63,014 nucleotides of DNA, taken from assembly GCA_964396385.1 (NCBI GenBank), contig CAYNFH010000006.1, positions 1-63,014 of the forward strand, read 5' to 3'. Below the pieces are notes generated by a model that saw only the letters and a list, made by a program, of their open reading frames with translations, searched no databases and was not told the origin of the DNA. The translations under genes and the position numbers were made by a program. The stretch comes from CAYNFH01 sp964396385 (GTDB lineage: Bacteria > Armatimonadota > Chthonomonadetes > Chthonomonadales > CAJBBX01). The stretch's first letter is position 1, and each line of letters begins with the position of its first letter. Positions 7,539 through 16,252 of this stretch are shown here, piece by piece.

Positions 7539-9266
7539 TCACCTACTGAGTGGGGCAACTGGGACGGCAACGGGGGGCGTCGCCGTAGGTGGGGCGACCG
7601 TCTTGTTGGACTTGTTGGCCGGCCTGAGCTGTACTGACATCCCGCCCTTGTAGTACGAGCCATCCTGACGCTGGACCACGAAGCTCAACACGTCTCCCGG
7701 CTTGGCGTTAAGGAGGACGGCGCCCATATCCTCCATGGAGCTGATCTGCCGGCCGTTGAGGGAGATCAGCACGTCACCGGGCAGGATTCCGGCTCGTGCG
7801 GCGGGGGTCTCGGGGTAGACCTCACGGATGCGTACCAGGCGCTGCGGCGTCCCATCGCCGGGCCGCGTCTCCTCCCCGGTGGCGACTCCCAGCCAGACGC
7901 GCTGGATCTGCTTGCCGCTCTGCAGCGCCCCGAGCACCGGCTGCACGTCCGTAATGGGGATAGCGAAGCCGGCGCTGCTCACCGCGGGCTTTACCACGAA
8001 CTGCCGCATTCCAGACCAGTTGCCGGCAACGCCGTTTGGCGCGGGCAGGTTCTGGCCGGGCGCCTGGCCGGCCACGGAGAGGTCCTCTCCTCTCGGGTAC
8101 AGACCGAGCTGGTAAGCAGTCCCCGGAATGAATTCGTTCTGGAAGCTCAGAGTCTGCGTAGCCTGGATGGCGGCGATGATGCCGATGACCTCCCCGTCCA
8201 CGTTTACTAACGGAGCGCCGCTGGAGCCGGCACCGATGGTGCCGGCAATCTCGATGAGGCGCGAATAGCTGCGCCGCCCGTCCGATACTCCCGCGTGGGT
8301 GAGCCCCGCCACCATGGAGAGCGAGACCGAGTTGTTCTGACCGTTCTGGTTACCTACGGCGATGGCGAACTGTCCAGGCTCGACCTCCTGTGAGTTGCCC
8401 AGCGTGAGCGCGGGAAGCTTGGCGTCGTCTGAGAGCCTCAGCAGGCCCACGTTGGCCTCATTGTCTATGCCCGCGACACTGGCCGTGAGCTGCCTCCCAT
8501 CGTTGGCTATGACCACGGGGTTGGTCATGCCTTCCAGTACATCCGCGGTGGTGACGATGTATCCTCCCCCCACGCAGAAGCCGGTGCCGGAGCGAACCAC
8601 GGTGTTGGCGTAGTAGCCGAAGCTCTGGTTCCCCTGTTGAGGCGCAGGGCGTGCGTTCTGGAGCCTATCGTGGAGAATCTGCGCCTCCTTCTGGAGCTGG
8701 TCCTTAGGGCGCGTGGCGTCTTCCGGAGTGGGACGGCCCTTCAGTGCGTTCTGAACCTGAACCAGCCTGTACTCCAGCGCATCCGGGTTAGCGGGAGTCT
8801 CGTACAGCGCCCGTACCTGGCCGTCCGGCGCGAGAATCACGCGGTTGCCGGCGGCATCCAGCTCCCACCGCTCCCCATCCCGCAGGGGGTTGACGGGAGT
8901 GGGCCCGGGCGCGGTTGCACTCCCAACCGTGCCTCCGCCTCCGCCGTTCTGCGCGTTTCCGATCCCCCCGAAGGGCGAAGTGGGCTGTGCGCCAACTCGG
9001 TCGGCCTCCCGCGCCGCGGCCGCGCCAAATCCGCCGAACAAGTTATTTGATTGGGTGCTCGGGCGGATGTCCTGAATGGTGACCACTGCTCCGCGGACCC
9101 GGCGTACGATGGCGGTCACTTCGGACTGCATGGCCTTGAGCACCCGGAACTGCGTGACCGGCGCGTCGAACCGCTTGCCATCCTGGTCGACCGGTTTGGC
9201 CTCCTGGACGGTCGGAGTGGGCGCCTGAAGGACCAGCAGCCCGCAAAGAGAGATGAGGTTGATCAT
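7539..9266 (-). CDS. HtrA/DegQ-like PDZ protein with degenerate catalytic triad
   Basis: 575 residues: N-terminal export signal (MINLISLCGLLVLQA), a low-complexity Gly/Pro/Gln segment (about 65-130), a trypsin-like domain (220-420) and a C-terminal PDZ domain (about 450-555, YPETPAARAGILPGDVLISLNG). The three catalytic positions are compared with HtrA. The His of TNAHVV is Asp (TTADVL, position 242). The Asp of the DxxxDLA motif is Asn (DNEANVGLL, position 272). The Ser is kept (GSSGAPL, position 349). Two of three residues are lost, so proteolysis is unlikely; sensing or chaperoning through the PDZ is more plausible. It ends the sigma, anti-sigma, HtrA series, a layout like rpoE-mucA-mucD. 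Confidence 0.82.
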   Translation of the reverse strand: MINLISLCGLLVLQAPTPTVQEAKPVDQDGKRFDAPVTQFRVLKAMQSEVTAIVRRVRGAVVTIQDIRPSTQSNNLFGGFGAAAAREADRVGAQPTSPFGGIGNAQNGGGGGTVGSATAPGPTPVNPLRDGERWELDAAGNRVILAPDGQVRALYETPANPDALEYRLVQVQNALKGRPTPEDATRPKDQLQKEAQILHDRLQNARPAPQQGNQSFGYYANTVVRSGTGFCVGGGYIVTTADVLEGMTNPVVIANDGRQLTASVAGIDNEANVGLLRLSDDAKLPALTLGNSQEVEPGQFAIAVGNQNGQNNSVSLSMVAGLTHAGVSDGRRSYSRLIEIAGTIGAGSSGAPLVNVDGEVIGIIAAIQATQTLSFQNEFIPGTAYQLGLYPRGEDLSVAGQAPGQNLPAPNGVAGNWSGMRQFVVKPAVSSAGFAIPITDVQPVLGALQSGKQIQRVWLGVATGEETRPGDGTPQRLVRIREVYPETPAARAGILPGDVLISLNGRQISSMEDMGAVLLNAKPGDVLSFVVQRQDGSYYKGGMSVQLRPANKSNKTVAPPTATPPVAVPVAPLSR

Positions 9267-9282
9267 GGGATGAGTTCTCTTT

Positions 9283-9341
9283 GGTTGATGGTTGATGGTT
9301 GATGGTTGATGGGCCGGAACCTGAGGCCATCAACCATCAAC
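9283..9341. repeat. Inverted GGTTGAT heptamer element
   Basis: Four exact copies of GGTTGAT (9283-9310) are followed after about 16 bp by the inverted partner CCATCAACCATCAAC (9327-9341). The two arms can pair over about 15 bp. The element fills the spacer between the anti-sigma gene and the HtrA-like gene, so it would be a hairpin in the operon mRNA. Confidence 0.75.
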
Positions 9342-9350
9342 TCTCACCTA

Positions 9351-10265
9351 TCACCATGTCATGAGTTCCTGCCGGCCTCCGTCGATGGAGGCTAGCTCGG
9401 GCGTACCGGAATCGGGAACAGTCACGGTGGGGGCAACATACTCGTGCGGCACTGTGGTGTCGCCGGCGGACAGGATAACGCCAATAACCAGGGGGCTTGT
9501 GCCGTACCCGGTCGGAACTGTGGGCGTCTCCGCTACCTGCGTGGAGCTGCCGCCCTTCAGAGCGCCGTGAGAGACGGCGTGCCATACGGCCTCGGCCGCT
9601 TCTCTGGAGGCGCTGGCCACGTAGATGGGCGTGGTAAACGCGCGATGATGATGATAGTGATGATGATGGGATGATAACCGATGGCGAAGGACGGAGGTCG
9701 GGCGGAAGCTAACCTGCTTCTGCGTGACCGCGTGGACTATCTCCGATCCGCTGTCTTCCAGAGCGTCATTCCGCTCCTTGGCGGTCCCAGGTCGGTTTGC
9801 GGCATTTCCTTCAGTATGCTTCGGTCGGTCTGCAATCTGTGTAAGCCCGCTGCCTGCATTGCTCTCTGTTTGCTGGCCAATTCCTGCCTCCTGCCTCCTG
9901 CCGCCCACCGCCAGATTCACTGCTTTAGTAATGCCGCGCGGGTGGCCATGTCCCAGCGCCAGGGCCAGCGCCAGGCCGGCGGCGCTGATGGCCGGCATGC
10001 GCACGGGCCACCCGGAAGCCTGGCGGGACTGCAGGCCGCACAGGCGCTGGCGTACGGCAGGCCAGTCGTAAGGCGGGTCAACCGGCTCGGCCCGCAGCGC
10101 GGCCAGCATTGCCTGGGTCTGCCGCTCCGCTTCCTCCTGAACGCGGCACTCCCGGCAGCGCTCCAGGTGGGCCGCAATGGCGGGCCGGCTCTCCTGTGGC
10201 AGCTCACCGAGGACATACTCGGTCAGTCTGGACCGAACGCGACGACAACGAATGAGGCTCCACAT
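9351..10265 (-). CDS. Zinc-binding anti-sigma factor with His-rich tract
   Basis: 304 residues. The N-terminal anti-sigma domain carries the ZAS signature H33-x3-C37-x2-C40 (HLERCRECR). A hydrophobic stretch about 92-106 (AISAAGLALALALG) is a probable membrane anchor. The rest is low-complexity and presumably periplasmic, with a histidine cluster SSHHHHYHHH near residue 200 encoded by a GAT/ATG-type trinucleotide tract (9643-9675). It lies 3 bp after the sigma factor gene on the same strand, the usual arrangement for an ECF sigma and its antagonist. A metal or oxidative signal through the His tract is only speculation. Confidence 0.78.
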   Translation of the reverse strand: MWSLIRCRRVRSRLTEYVLGELPQESRPAIAAHLERCRECRVQEEAERQTQAMLAALRAEPVDPPYDWPAVRQRLCGLQSRQASGWPVRMPAISAAGLALALALGHGHPRGITKAVNLAVGGRRQEAGIGQQTESNAGSGLTQIADRPKHTEGNAANRPGTAKERNDALEDSGSEIVHAVTQKQVSFRPTSVLRHRLSSHHHHYHHHRAFTTPIYVASASREAAEAVWHAVSHGALKGGSSTQVAETPTVPTGYGTSPLVIGVILSAGDTTVPHEYVAPTVTVPDSGTPELASIDGGRQELMTW

Positions 10266-10268
10266 CTC

Positions 10269-10859
10269 CTATTTCCTCACCTCCAGGAGACGCATGACGC
10301 GCTCCCTGAGGCGCGACCTTGCCCTGAATAGTTTTACGTTCAGGTGGCGGGCGGTGCAGCCCAAAATCAAGGCGGCCTCGTCCGTGCTGACATTTTCCAC
10401 GTCCCGAAGCAGGATTACTTCCCGATCGGCCGGGGACATCCGGCTGAGCGCTCGCAGGATAGTATCGATGGTATCCGCCCGCTCCACCACATTGGAGGGA
10501 TCTGCGGACCGGTCGTGCCCGTTGGTGGCCTCCACAAGCTGCGGGTCGTACGGCACCTCCCTGCGTCTCGCGGCGGACCGGGCGCGGTCCCGGCAGAGGT
10601 TGGCGCAGATGCGCATGAGCCAGGTCTGGAGGGAGGCGTGGTTCCGGAAGGAGCCGATGCCCTGAAAGGCTCGGACAAAGGTCTCTTGCCGGATGTCCAT
10701 GGCGTCCTCCGCGTTGCCGAGCATGTGGTAGGCATAGCGGTAGACCAGCCGTCCGTACGTTGCGTAGAGCTCGCCGAACCCATCCACGTCCCCGGCGCGA
10801 CATCTCGCCAGGAGCTGGTCTTCCGGCACCTGCATTGCCACCTCAGAACGAGCCACCAT
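10269..10859 (-). CDS. ECF-type RNA polymerase sigma factor
   Basis: 196 residues. Region 2 (about 30-95: FGELYATYGRLVYRYAYHML, DIRQETFVRAF) and region 4 (130-190: LSRMSPADREVILLRDVENV, with the helix-turn-helix DEAALILGCTARHLNVKLFRAR) define an ECF sigma factor. The alternative start at ATG 10835 (MQVPEDQLL) has GAGGTGG just upstream and may be the true one. It is the first gene of the sigma, anti-sigma, HtrA-like operon and is divergent from the ABC exporter genes. Autoregulation is usual for such systems, but I could not identify a matching promoter pair with confidence. Confidence 0.88.
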   Translation of the reverse strand: MVARSEVAMQVPEDQLLARCRAGDVDGFGELYATYGRLVYRYAYHMLGNAEDAMDIRQETFVRAFQGIGSFRNHASLQTWLMRICANLCRDRARSAARRREVPYDPQLVEATNGHDRSADPSNVVERADTIDTILRALSRMSPADREVILLRDVENVSTDEAALILGCTARHLNVKLFRARSRLRERVMRLLEVRK

Positions 10860-10924
10860 CCGTATCCCCGGGAGCAGATCGCAAATATAGACGAGACGCG
10901 GGCGAGTATATTACGAACCAAGGC

Positions 10925-10952
10925 GACGGAAGACGGAAGACGGACGACGGAC
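10925..10952. repeat. GACGGAA/GACGGAC heptamer array
   Basis: Four 7-bp units, GACGGAA GACGGAA GACGGAC GACGGAC (28 bp), in the divergent spacer between the sigma factor and ABC genes. The same unit, or its complement TTCCGTC/CCGTCCT, appears at 34501, 39577, 49580 and 61046. No inverted arm is obvious here. Confidence 0.7.
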
Positions 10953-10991
10953 CAGAAGCGGTTCGGAGACCTCTCAGCCTCTCGGACAGGT

Positions 10992-11012
10992 GCCGGGGCC
11001 GGAGACCCCGGC
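10992..11012. repeat. REP-like GC palindrome
   Basis: GCCGGGG (10992-10998) and CCCCGGC (11006-11012) form a 7-bp stem around a 7-nt loop, 23 bp before the ABC ATPase start. It could act as a leader hairpin or be a dispersed REP. Confidence 0.4.
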
Positions 11013-11035
11013 CGAAGTCCGCGTTGGAAACCAGG

Positions 11036-11692
11036 ATGATCCAGTTTCAGGACGTGCGCAAGATCTATACCGCCGGAAGGACGGCCGTCACCGCGCTGGA
11101 CGGCGTCACGTTGAAGATTGGCGTGGGCGAATTCGTGGCCGTGACGGGCCCGAGCGGCAGCGGTAAATCCACGCTCCTGCACCTGGCCGGCGGCCTGGAC
11201 GTGCCGACGGAAGGCAGCGTCTGGGTGGATGGCCGCGACACACGGCTCATGGGCGATGACGACCTGACACTGCTCCGGAGGCGCCGCATCGGGTTTGTGT
11301 TCCAGTTCTTCAACCTCATTCCTACCCTGTCCGTTCTGGAGAACGTTGCGCTCCCGGCGATGCTTTCCGGCGGCCGGCTGCGGGCGCAGAGGCCGCGCGT
11401 GGAGGCTCTTTTAGAACGCGTAGGGCTGGGGGCGCGATTGAGCCACCTGCCGGAAGAGCTGTCCGGAGGTGAGATGCAGAGAGTGGCGATTGCGCGCGCC
11501 CTGGTCAACGATCCGCCCATGCTGCTGGCGGATGAGCCCACCGGCAACCTGGATTCCGAGACCGGCCGAGGGATAGTCCGGCTGCTGCGCGAGCTGCACG
11601 GTGAGAGGACCGTGGTCATCGTCACCCACGACGAAGCCGTGGCGGCGGAGGCCGACCGGGTGGTGCGGCTCAAAGACGGCCAGGCAGCATGA
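11036..11692 (+). CDS. ABC transporter ATP-binding protein, MacB/LolD type
   Basis: 218-residue ATPase. Start ATG 11036 (MIQFQDVRKIYTAGRTAVTAL) fits the family N-terminus. It has Walker A GPSGSGKST, Q-loop region VFQFFNLIPTLSV, ABC signature LSGGEMQRVAIARAL, Walker B MLLADEP and D-loop TGNLDS. The VFQFFNL/TGNLDS combination is typical of LolD/MacB/FtsE-type ATPases that drive mechanotransmission through FtsX-fold permeases instead of passing substrate through a pore. Its TGA overlaps the ATG of the permease gene (ATGA at 11689-11692), implying translational coupling. Confidence 0.92.
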   Translation: MIQFQDVRKIYTAGRTAVTALDGVTLKIGVGEFVAVTGPSGSGKSTLLHLAGGLDVPTEGSVWVDGRDTRLMGDDDLTLLRRRRIGFVFQFFNLIPTLSVLENVALPAMLSGGRLRAQRPRVEALLERVGLGARLSHLPEELSGGEMQRVAIARALVNDPPMLLADEPTGNLDSETGRGIVRLLRELHGERTVVIVTHDEAVAAEADRVVRLKDGQAA

Positions 11693-14226
11693 GGGCCCTC
11701 TTTCTCCTGTTCAGCCTGCGCCACTTGCTCAGCCGGCGGTTCCGTGCGTTGCTGGGCTTCGCCGCCGTCGCCCTCGGGGTGGCGCCGTACACCTCTACCA
11801 CGATCATCATCCAGAGCACCCAGGAGTCGATGCGTGAGAATGCGCGCGCTCTGGCGGGACGCGCGGAGTGGCAGGTGACCCGGGGCGGTTCGCTGGGCGT
11901 TGAGGAGAGTCTCGCCGGTAGCCTGCGCCGCGCTCCCGGAGCGATTGTGGCGCCCATCATCCAGTCCTCGGCGGTGATGGTTGAGCCGCGCGCGGGAACG
12001 CTCATGGTCCTGGGCGTAGACTTCGGCTCCGACTCGCTCCTCAGACTCTATCGCTTCTCCGGAGCCGTCGATCCGCTGGCCTTCGCGGCCACGGCGTTCA
12101 TTCCGGACGGCGTTGTGTTGGCGAAGCCGTTCGCGCTGGAGCACGGGCTGCACCCCGGCGACACGATCCGGGTCGGCACGCGCATCGGCGTCCAGACGCT
12201 CACGGTGACCGGCCTCCTGGAACCAGTAGGGCCGGCGCGGGCGTTTCCGGGCGGCTTCGGTGTGATGGAGCTGCACGCGGCGCAGCGGCTTTTCGGCGGG
12301 CCGGGGTTCGTGGACCGAATCGAGGTGGCGGGGGCGTCCCGCGCCCAGATAGAGCGAGGTTGTCCCGGTTGCGAGGTCACGCGCGCCGGGCAGATCGGCT
12401 CGGTTGCGGAGGACGCGATCGGGCGCATGGAGTCGCTTGGGGCGCTGAGCGTCGTCGCCATGCTCGTGGGGCTCTTGATCATCTACAACTCGGTGCAGGT
12501 CTCCGTGGTCGAGCTGTGGAGGCAGATCGGAACGTTGCGCGCCCTGGGCGCTACCCGGCGGCAGCTTCTCGTCGTAATCGTGCTGGAGTGGAGCGCCGTC
12601 GCCGTTTGCGGCTCCGTGGTAGGAGTTGCGTTGGGCTATGGGCTCGCTCGCGGCATGCTGCAGTACACGGTGCGCGCCCTCAACGCGATGCTCCCGCTGG
12701 TGACCACAGACCACCTCCGGCTGCCCGCGGCGCTAGCCCTTATCAGCGGCCTGAGCGGGATAGCGACCGCCGGACTGGCGGCCGCGTTGGGTTCCTGGTG
12801 GGCCGTGCGCCAGCCTCCCCTGCGGCTGCTGAGGCCGCACGCGGTGGCAAGCCAGCGTGGCTTCATGCTCCCGTTTGCCGCGGGGCTCGTGCTGGTCGCG
12901 GCGGGCGTGGGATCTGTCTACTCCTTTCGCTCCACGCCGTCCGTGAGCCTGATAGCGACGGCGCTGCTCTTCCTCGGGGTAGTGGTGATGATGCCGCAGA
13001 TCGTTCTGAGCGGCGGGCGGGGAGCGCGGGGCGCGCTCGGCCGCCTATTCGGGGTGGAGGGGTTCCTGGCGGCGGACAACATGGTCAAGGCGCCCCAGCG
13101 GACGGCGCTCACGGCCGTAACGCTGGGCGGCGCTCTGGCGCTGATGATCGCGAGCGCGACGATGCTGGAGGGATTCCGCACCGCTACCTCCCGCTGGATC
13201 CGCCAGGCGCTGCCCATGGACTTCACGGTGACCCCCATCAACTTCGCCAACAGCCTCTACAGCGGCCAGACTATTCCGAGGTCACTTCTGGAGGAGATAC
13301 GCCGCACGTCCGGCGCGGAGATCGTGTACGGCGTGCGATCCCTGTTTGCCGAGTTCCGAGGCAACCAGATCATGATCGTCGGCGTCGAGACTCGCCCCTA
13401 TTTCGAGGTGCACCGGCGCCGCGGCCTGAGCGAGTGGGCGCGCGGCATTGCGGGTGAGGAGGTCGTGCGCCGGCTGGCGACCGGGGAAGGGATTATCGTC
13501 TCTGATAACTTCGCGGCGCTTTACGGCGTGCGGCCCGGCGAGGACGTGCGGCTCCAAACGCCCACCGGAGAGGTCCCGCTTCGCGTGGTGCGGTCCGTAG
13601 AGGACTACTCCTGGCTCAGGGGGACGATGATCATGGACTTGGACGTGCTGGCGCGACTGTGGAAAGACGATAGCTTGACATACGTGGACGTCTACGCGGG
13701 CCGGCCCGCCGCGATCCCGGAGGTGCGCGCCCGCATCTCCGAGCGGCTGCGCGGGCGATACTCGCTCTACCTCTTCGACAGGAACCAGATCGCCCGCATC
13801 AGCGACGACGTGCTGCGGCAGACGGTCGCGGTAGCGGACGTGCAGGTGGTGACCGCCAGTGTCATCGGTTTCCTGGGCATCGTCAACAGCCTGCTCATCG
13901 GCGTGCTCCAGCGGTACCGGGAGATTGGATTGCTGCGCGCAATCGGCATGACGGCGGGCGGCGTGGGCCGGATGGTGGTACTGGAAGGGGTGTTCGTGGC
14001 CGTGCTGGCGGGAGGAATCGGTGTGGCGGGAGGCCTCCTGGGCGGCTGGATACCGCTGCGCCAGTTCTCCTTCGCCATGACGGGGCTGCTGTTTCCCGTG
14101 GTGACGCCGTGGCATACTCTCGGCATCTCTCTGGCGACCGCCATTGTGCTGGGGCTGGTGGCGAGTCTCCTGCCGGCCCGCCGCGCCGCCGCCCTCAATG
14201 TTTTGGATGCCATCGGGTACGAGTAG
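11689..14226 (+). CDS. FtsX-fold ABC permease, fused double module
   Basis: 845 residues. An N-terminal helix (about 18-40) is followed by a MacB-type extracytoplasmic domain (45-240), three helices (about 250-365, VVAMLVGLLIIYNSVQVSVV), a shorter hydrophobic segment (385-435), a second extracytoplasmic domain (about 460-690) and a C-terminal FtsX block (about 705-845, with RYREIGLLRAIGMTAGG and LLPARRAAALNVLDAI). It is a duplicated FtsX permease in one chain, so one copy plus an ATPase dimer could form the transporter. Such systems export lipoproteins, lipids, peptides or antibiotics; the cargo cannot be read from sequence. Confidence 0.86.
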   Translation: MRALFLLFSLRHLLSRRFRALLGFAAVALGVAPYTSTTIIIQSTQESMRENARALAGRAEWQVTRGGSLGVEESLAGSLRRAPGAIVAPIIQSSAVMVEPRAGTLMVLGVDFGSDSLLRLYRFSGAVDPLAFAATAFIPDGVVLAKPFALEHGLHPGDTIRVGTRIGVQTLTVTGLLEPVGPARAFPGGFGVMELHAAQRLFGGPGFVDRIEVAGASRAQIERGCPGCEVTRAGQIGSVAEDAIGRMESLGALSVVAMLVGLLIIYNSVQVSVVELWRQIGTLRALGATRRQLLVVIVLEWSAVAVCGSVVGVALGYGLARGMLQYTVRALNAMLPLVTTDHLRLPAALALISGLSGIATAGLAAALGSWWAVRQPPLRLLRPHAVASQRGFMLPFAAGLVLVAAGVGSVYSFRSTPSVSLIATALLFLGVVVMMPQIVLSGGRGARGALGRLFGVEGFLAADNMVKAPQRTALTAVTLGGALALMIASATMLEGFRTATSRWIRQALPMDFTVTPINFANSLYSGQTIPRSLLEEIRRTSGAEIVYGVRSLFAEFRGNQIMIVGVETRPYFEVHRRRGLSEWARGIAGEEVVRRLATGEGIIVSDNFAALYGVRPGEDVRLQTPTGEVPLRVVRSVEDYSWLRGTMIMDLDVLARLWKDDSLTYVDVYAGRPAAIPEVRARISERLRGRYSLYLFDRNQIARISDDVLRQTVAVADVQVVTASVIGFLGIVNSLLIGVLQRYREIGLLRAIGMTAGGVGRMVVLEGVFVAVLAGGIGVAGGLLGGWIPLRQFSFAMTGLLFPVVTPWHTLGISLATAIVLGLVASLLPARRAAALNVLDAIGYE

Positions 14227-14235
14227 CGGGACGGA

Positions 14236-15315
14236 TTAGATCACCGGTTGGGCGGGTCTCAGCTCGTCTATCAGGCGGGGCTCGCCGGTGGAGGGGTCCG
14301 CAAAGTACCAGTGGGTCCAGCCGTTACAGGCCGGCAGACCGAGGCAGAGGGCCGCCACTTTGTGGATGGAGCCGCGGAATCCGTTGGAGGTGAGCGTCCC
14401 GTCCGGGTTAATGGTAGCGGTGACGCCGGCCTTCTTGAGGGTAAGGCGTGTGCCGGCGGGGAGGAGCCCCTGCTCCACCAGGCTCACAAACGGGATACGC
14501 GGCTTGGGCGCATCCAGCGAGATGCCCTCCTCCGGCGTTGCTGCGGGTTCTACCCGGGCTAGCCGCTTTCGTGCGAGCTTCACATACCGCTCCTCCCTGT
14601 CCACGGTGATGTAGTGGCGGCCCAGCTTCCTGGCTACCGCAGCCGTGGTCCCGGTCCCGCAGAAAGGGTCCAGCACCAGGTCCCCGGGGTTGGAGGTAGC
14701 GGAGATTACTCGGTGGAGCAGCGCTTCCGGCTTCTGGGTGGTGTGGGCCTTCTCGCCGTTCACCATGATGCGCTCCCTGCCGGAGCAGATGGGGATGTAC
14801 CAGTCCGAGCGCATCTGCCGGTCCTCGTTGCCCGCCTTCATCTCCTTGTAGTGAAAGGTGTACCTGGCCTGCTCTCTGGACTTCTTGGCCCACAGCAGCG
14901 TCTCGTGTGCATTGCAGAATCGTACCCCTTTCATGTTGGGCAGAGGATTCATCTTCACCCACGCGACATCGTTGAGGATCCAGAAGCCCAGGTCCAGCAT
15001 GATGGCGCCGACGCGGTAGATGTTGTGGTAGGAGCCGATCACCCAGAGAGTGGCGGTGTCCTTCATCACCCGGCGGGCCGCCGTCAGCCACTCTCGCGTG
15101 AACGAGTCGTACTCTTCGAAGGAGGCGAATTGGTCCCACTCGTCGTGTGCGGCGTCGACCAGGGTCATGTTGGGGCGATAGAGGCTGCCCGGAAGCTGGA
15201 GGTTGTAGGGCGGGTCCGCGAACACCAGGTCCACGCACCTCTCGGGCAGGGAGCTCATCACCTCCACGGCATCTCCGAGTAGGATCTGGTCGATGGGCGG
15301 TTGGGACGTATCCAC
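14236..15315 (-). CDS. CcrM-like DNA adenine N6-methyltransferase
   Basis: 359 residues, beta-class permuted layout. The catalytic DPPY (34-37) comes before the SAM-binding segment DPFCGTGTT (about 217). The region with VDAAHDEWDQF, WVIGSYHNIYRVG, DLGFWILND, NAHETLLWA and AHTTQKPEALL is closely CcrM-like; CcrM methylates GANTC. The C-terminal ~90 residues resemble the RAMA domain used by CcrM for DNA recognition. No restriction endonuclease is nearby, so this is a solitary methyltransferase, more likely regulatory or epigenetic than defensive. GANTC specificity is inference from similarity. It faces the FtsX permease gene tail to tail with a 9-bp gap. Confidence 0.85.
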   Translation of the reverse strand: MDTSQPPIDQILLGDAVEVMSSLPERCVDLVFADPPYNLQLPGSLYRPNMTLVDAAHDEWDQFASFEEYDSFTREWLTAARRVMKDTATLWVIGSYHNIYRVGAIMLDLGFWILNDVAWVKMNPLPNMKGVRFCNAHETLLWAKKSREQARYTFHYKEMKAGNEDRQMRSDWYIPICSGRERIMVNGEKAHTTQKPEALLHRVISATSNPGDLVLDPFCGTGTTAAVARKLGRHYITVDREERYVKLARKRLARVEPAATPEEGISLDAPKPRIPFVSLVEQGLLPAGTRLTLKKAGVTATINPDGTLTSNGFRGSIHKVAALCLGLPACNGWTHWYFADPSTGEPRLIDELRPAQPVI

Positions 15316-15340
15316 TCTACAGCAGCTCCTGTGTTCGGTA

Positions 15341-15360
15341 TTCAGGCGGTCAGGCGTTCA
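15341..15360. repeat. Short TTCAGGCG octamer array
   Basis: TTCAGGCG GTCAGGCG TTCA, 2.5 units of the GGCGTTCA octamer family, in the 120-bp spacer between the methyltransferase start and the ABC-2 permease stop. The same octamer recurs at 24643, 32829, 53147 and 53204. Confidence 0.6.
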
Positions 15361-15435
15361 GCCCACAGCACATGCACCATACCGCTATTCGCGTGAATGG
15401 TTCGAATCCGGAAGATAAGATTCGCCGCCGAGCAG

Positions 15436-16236
15436 TCAGCTCCCTGTTGAGGCGTAGTGGCGCACGCCCAGCTTCCAGACCTGGAGGGAAACGGCGAGGA
15501 AAGCCATGCCGATGAGTGGCGCGAGCCAGGCGGCGGCAGGCGGCAGCCCCAACCGCGCGGCGGAGGGGAGGATGGCGCCGGCCGGAAGGTAGTTGACGCA
15601 GGCCAGCGGCACCACAAAGGTGAAGAAGCGCCGGAACCAGGGGCGGTAGATGGTCATCGGGTACTGCCCGGTCTCCGTCCCGCCGTAGGTCACCGTGTTC
15701 ATGATCTCCAGCGTCTCCACCGTCCAGAAGGCAAGGGTGGCCTGGAACACGAACAGTCCGAAGAAGAGGCACATCCCGCCCAGGATGGCCAGGCCGATGA
15801 GCGCGAGCTTGACCGGCTGCTCCACCAGGCCCAGCTTCCACATGGCCCAGCCCAGCACGCAGGCGCCCTGTAGCAGCCGTCCCACCCGCATGAGCTGGAG
15901 CTCCTGCGCCGCCACCTGAAAGGCCGTGCCGCGCGGCCGGAGGAGCAGGCGGTCGAAGTCGCCGCTCTTGACCAGAGCCGGGAAGACATCGAAGCCGCGC
16001 GCGACCGCCTCCGCCAGGGCGAAGGCGATGTTCACCATCCCGTACAGCACTCCCACCTCCGGCAGGCTCCAGCCGCGCAGGCTCCCAAACCGCTGGAACA
16101 GGAAGAGGATGCCCGCGAACTCCACGCCGGTGGCCAGCAGCATTCCCGCCGCCTGCATGAAGAAGGACATCCGGTACTGCATCTGCGCCCGGATCGAGAT
16201 CGATATGTACCGTAGATACAGATTCAGGATATTCAT
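15436..16236 (-). CDS. ABC-2 family permease, DUF990-like (second of pair)
   Basis: 266-residue polytopic membrane protein with about six helices. The motif GDFDRLLLRPRGTAFQVAAQELQLMRVGR is the conserved cytoplasmic segment of the ABC-2 permease family of COG3694/COG4587. The C-terminal FFTFVVPLACVNYLPAGAIL also fits. These permeases work as heterodimers with an ATPase; the partner permease lies upstream at 16318-17109 but no ATPase gene is adjacent. Cargo unknown; homologues have been linked to export of antimicrobial compounds. Confidence 0.8.
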   Translation of the reverse strand: MNILNLYLRYISISIRAQMQYRMSFFMQAAGMLLATGVEFAGILFLFQRFGSLRGWSLPEVGVLYGMVNIAFALAEAVARGFDVFPALVKSGDFDRLLLRPRGTAFQVAAQELQLMRVGRLLQGACVLGWAMWKLGLVEQPVKLALIGLAILGGMCLFFGLFVFQATLAFWTVETLEIMNTVTYGGTETGQYPMTIYRPWFRRFFTFVVPLACVNYLPAGAILPSAARLGLPPAAAWLAPLIGMAFLAVSLQVWKLGVRHYASTGS

Positions 16237-16252
16237 TCTGAGTACCTGGCGC

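Noticed and set aside
11065..12714. 549-codon minus-strand frame across the ABC/FtsX genes
   Set aside because: Antisense to Walker A/B and FtsX motifs; composition not protein-like.
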